Assembly (NCBI RefSeq): GCF_000189635.1
Contig: NW_002476365.1
Coordinates: 310,001-374,000 of the forward strand
DNA: 64,000 bases
Source of the DNA: Tetrahymena thermophila SB210
Taxonomy: Eukaryota > Ciliophora > Oligohymenophorea > Hymenostomatida > Tetrahymenidae
Reading direction: 5' to 3'
Below the pieces are notes generated by a model. That model was not told where the DNA came from. It worked only from the letters and a program-made list of their open reading frames with translations, and made no database searches. Shown piece after piece: positions 60,485-64,000 of the stretch (position 1 is its first letter; each line of letters starts with the position of its first letter). The translations under genes were made by a program, and so were the position numbers.

Positions 60485-62086
60485 AGTTGAAATAAAAAAC
60501 TTAGAAATTTAATCAAGTAATCTGCTTTCAAATAGATTAGAACTCCTAAATTTTAATGATATCAGCTTTTGGCAGCAAATTATTCTTATCATCATAAATT
60601 AAATAAATTATGAAATATAATAATGAATATAGAGTCGATGAATACTCTAGTAAGGTAAGAGTTTTACATGCAAATCGAATATGTGATTTGTTTTATCAAA
60701 ATAATAAATAGTAGTTAATTAATTGTAAATTAGATAAAATATGTTCCCTCTTTTTTATTTTTTTCATTTCCTCCTCTGAAAATGTTTTAGAGTCTATCTA
60801 AAACTATGAGGGCCAGTTACTTACTTTTTATATAAATTAATGGAATTGAATAGACTGTTTATGGATGTAAAACAATCATAAACATCTACCTACTTATATG
60901 AATAATTTTTAAAGATTTTTGATTTTTGGATTAAAGTAGACAAATAAGTTTACGCCTTAACAAGTATATGTAACCATGGTAAAATATTTTTCAAATAAAA
61001 AAAAAATACATAATTTATGAGCTTATTATAAAAATCTCTTCATTAATTATTAATTCTGGATTACTTGATATATTTAATCAATTTACCTTTTAATTAAGTG
61101 GGGATGGATAGTTAGATAGATAGATAAATAAATAAATAATTTATTGTTCTTTTAATTTGTTATCTTAACATTTAAAAGTGGAGGTATTCATCTACAAATA
61201 ATAGAATAATCATAAGAAAAATCTGAATTTGTTACAAGATTTTTTTTAACAAACCAATGTGTTTATAATGGTTATAATATATTCTGATTGAAAATTTGTA
61301 ATTTGTAAAATAGATGTTTCTAGAAAAAATATTAAGACTAGATTCAATTAGAGCATAACAGAAAATATCTTAGATTAAAATTATTATCTTAAATAAAAAA
61401 AAGAGTAATTAATTAAAAATAACAAATTAAAAAATGTGCTGATTGACTAAATGCTTGTTACAAAAAACTTAAAATTAAATTATTTTAATTTTTTCCATAT
61501 TGAGCATTATTTGTCTTTTTTAAAATTTTTAATCACTTAAAAAAACTATTGCAAATAAGTATAAAAATTTTTCTAGCTGGCTTAATATTGTAATCTATTC
61601 AATGGAAAATTAATATGAATTAGTGCTAATTAATTCAGTGCATTTAACTCATTTATAATTTAAATTGCTTGTAAGAATAGCAAAAAAAAATAAATTTATA
61701 TTTTTAATAAAATTATTTTATTCAAAAAAATTTTTGAAATTTACAAATTAAATTTAAAAAGTTTTAAATTATTTTAAATCATTAAAAAGAACTTAGAAGC
61801 TAGAAAAACGCTTTTGTATTCATAAATTATCTCCATTTTAATTTAGTATTTAGTTTATCGGTTAATAGTATGTGTTAATTTTAAGACTACTTGTTAACAA
61901 TACTAAATTATGATCAAAAAAACTCTCAAAAAAAATAAAAATTAGTTTTTTAATTGCACTTTATTAGAAAGCATACAAACAAACACTCAATTCTATTTGG
62001 AATGAATGCAAATTAGAATTTTATTTTTCCAATTTAGGATAAAGAAAGAATAAATTATTTATATTAATTAATTAGCTGATAGTGTT
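60485..62086. other. Intergenic AT-rich, no gene seen
   Basis: Divergent promoters of the phosphatase and the cNMP-binding gene. A GATA microsatellite lies near 61113-61126. No gene recognised. Confidence 0.5.
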
Positions 62087-64000
62087 ATGAGCACAATGAA
62101 TGATTAGCAATTAAATGTAAAATCTGGTAATTCTAGAAGTAATTATCAAATCGCTTCACTAAGTTCTAGCAACACATAAAAAGATTTATAATAGTAATAC
62201 CCTTTAGCAGAAAAAACTATTCAAAACCCCCTCATTTTGAATCCTTTGATAAAGCTCAATAAGTAATTCTACTTAATTAAAATACTATTTAGAGCATAAT
62301 TAACATTTATTAAGTAATTTTGCTTAAAATAATTTAAAAGCCAACCTATCCAATATGATATCAGTGAGAAAACTTTTAGAGATATAAATAATGAAGAACC
62401 TAATTAGCAAAAGCGTTTTTCAGGTACTTATCGAAGTTAAAATGAAAGTAGAATTAATAATATAAAAATACATAAATACCTTTAACTATCAGATTTTTTC
62501 TATTTTTTAATTCACTGATGAGATATTTCTTCATTTTTTCTTTAGGATTTGACCAGGGCATAGATGATACAGACCTAATATTTAAAGAAGGAAAGGATTT
62601 ATTTTAGAAATCTCAATAATCTTTAAATTTCGCAAGCAATTTCTCCTCATTAACCTTCAAGTCATAATATGAAGTTTTATCTTCTTCTCAAAATATAATC
62701 CAAAAAGATGACACCAATATTGAAAATCTTCATAATATATAATCAGGCTAGATAAAAAGTAAGGGAAGTGATAAGCTCTCTGAAACAATTTCATAGAAAA
62801 GCTAAATAAATAATCAATCTTTACTATAAGAAAATATAATTTCCTAAAATTATATAAAAGAAAACACAAACTAACAATAAGATGACATCAATCATGATAC
62901 TTTTTATAAAAATGAGCTCAATGAGAATGAAGACAATTTAGAAAAAAGAAAGAAAAATGTGGTTCTTGATATTGTAAATAGAAATGTGAATCAAAAGATA
63001 AAGCAAAATGAAAATTTAACAATAAAGCTTAATAATTCTGAAAAACAAAGTAAAAAGCTTGTATTGGTTTATAATAAAATTGTAATTATTTAAAATAGCA
63101 ATACCAGGAAATGAGGATATTTCTAAATTTGAAGATTAGCAAATTAGAGAAAGGAATTAGACTTAGATTCCATCACCTGATAAGTTTTAAAAAAGAATAA
63201 ATAATGATGATCTTCAAGCATTAGGAGATTAAATATCACCAAATCAAAACAGGAGATAACATAAGTTTGATAAGGTGAATAAAATAAATTAAAAATCGAA
63301 ATTTAAAGCAAATAATACTATTGAAAAAGCATTGAGAATACTAATTTATAAAAAGAGAGAATAGAGGTAAAAATTTTATTTTCAATTTGATATTTCTTCT
63401 TATTTAATTGAGAAAAATATAATAAATAAATTTATATATTTATTATTTTTAAATGTGTGTTTCTATTGATATAATTCATTATTTGATTTATAATATATCA
63501 TAATTTTAATTCACATTTTTTCAAGCATAATTCATATCCTTTACAAAAAAACATACCTAACTAACTCTATCAATAATATAGAAATAATGAAGACTTGGCT
63601 ACCTTGTAAAAGGCTACAATAGACATGAACTTTTTTAAAGAACTATTATCAAAAAAGTCTAATATTTAAAATAATATTCATTAAAATTTATGCAAAGCAA
63701 TGTAATATGAGTACAGAAAGCAAGGGAGTGTTGTTTTTTACGCAGGTGATATCCCAGATAGATTTTATATTCTTTTAAAAGGTATAACTGATAATATCTA
63801 AATAATGGTACAATCATTTATTTGTTTAAAATATAGGAGAGGTTGCTGTTTTGCTGAAAAAATAACAAGAAGAAATAGATAAGCTAAAAAAGGGATAAAA
63901 TTTAGATCCAACTGATGAAAAAAAGAAGAGCAAATTTACTTTAAGAAAATATTTGCTCTTTAAAAAATTCTAAAAAGTAGTCAATAATCTGAAGATTGTT
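62087..64000 (+). CDS. Cyclic-nucleotide-binding domain protein, 5' part, cut by window end
   Basis: Predicted cNMP sensor, incomplete on the right. Exons in phase: 62087-62262, 62341-62423, 62546-63060, 63116-63366, 63582-63781 and 63837 to the edge. The first intron (62263-62340) is 78 nt, divisible by three and without TGA, so its removal rests on base composition. After a ~340-residue low-complexity N-terminus, a CNB domain starts: IDMNFFKELLSKKSN, then EYRKQGSVVFYAGDIPDRFY and ILLKGEVAVLL, the first strands of the fold. It is followed by a Lys-rich insert (EEIDKLKKGQNLDPTDEKKK), as in the gene at 5392, where an insert also splits the domain before the phosphate-binding cassette. The cassette itself would lie beyond the window. 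Confidence 0.82.

Noticed and set aside
1-64000. tRNA genes and CRISPR-like arrays
   Set aside because: No GTTCRANNC B-box with a matching acceptor stem and no regularly spaced exact repeats were seen by eye; a tRNAscan run would be decisive.

Overview
The window is nuclear DNA of a ciliate that reads TAA and TAG as glutamine and uses only TGA as stop, most probably Tetrahymena. Base composition is about 75-80% A+T. Introns are short GT...AG and very AT-rich. Every recognisable protein (PLP decarboxylase, dual-specificity phosphatase, cyclic-nucleotide-binding proteins, S49 peptidase homologue) needs in-frame TAA/TAG as Gln. A standard-code ORF search therefore finds almost nothing real here. 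All exon models below were drawn by eye from splice sites, reading phase and protein likeness.

Layout. 1-10 kb, plus strand: a multi-exon protein with weak leucine-rich-repeat character (2568-4444), then a 1353-residue protein with two cyclic-nucleotide-binding domains (5392-10333). 11-22 kb, plus strand: four separate intronless genes for small helical proteins that all start with an N-myristoylation sequence (MGN, MGQ, MGN, MGC), with one small unrecognised gene between them. 24-25.4 kb, minus strand: an S49/SppA-type peptidase homologue that has lost its catalytic Ser and carries a frameshift. 25.9-29.6 kb: a tandem cluster of U4 snRNA genes, four apparently intact copies in two sequence classes plus one decayed copy. 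Each intact copy has the same upstream CCCATA element. A HINT-type HIT-domain gene lies between copies 1 and 2. 30-33.2 kb: a complex I NDUFA12/NDUFAF2-type protein and a group II PLP-dependent decarboxylase of the glutamate/cysteine-sulfinate type. 34.5-37.5 kb: a 1002-residue membrane protein with a histidine-rich tail, followed by a degenerate tandem repeat. 41.5-43 kb: a minus-strand coding region whose exons are only partly resolved. 44.7-50.5 kb: two paralogous genes of unknown function with a shared intron position, and a further small gene between them. 53.4-60.5 kb, minus strand: a Gln/Asn/Ser-rich protein with an uninterrupted Q48 tract, a five-exon protein of unknown function, and a small dual-specificity phosphatase. 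62.1 kb to the end: another cyclic-nucleotide-binding protein, cut by the window edge.

The genes do not form one pathway. Themes are second-messenger and phosphorylation signalling (two cNMP-binding proteins, a phosphatase), lipid-anchored small proteins, and the spliceosomal U4 array, which is the clearest unusual locus. Long stretches between genes are AT-rich sequence in which I see no gene. At this base composition, and with only TGA as stop, open frames of 100 codons occur by chance, so weak candidates have low confidence.
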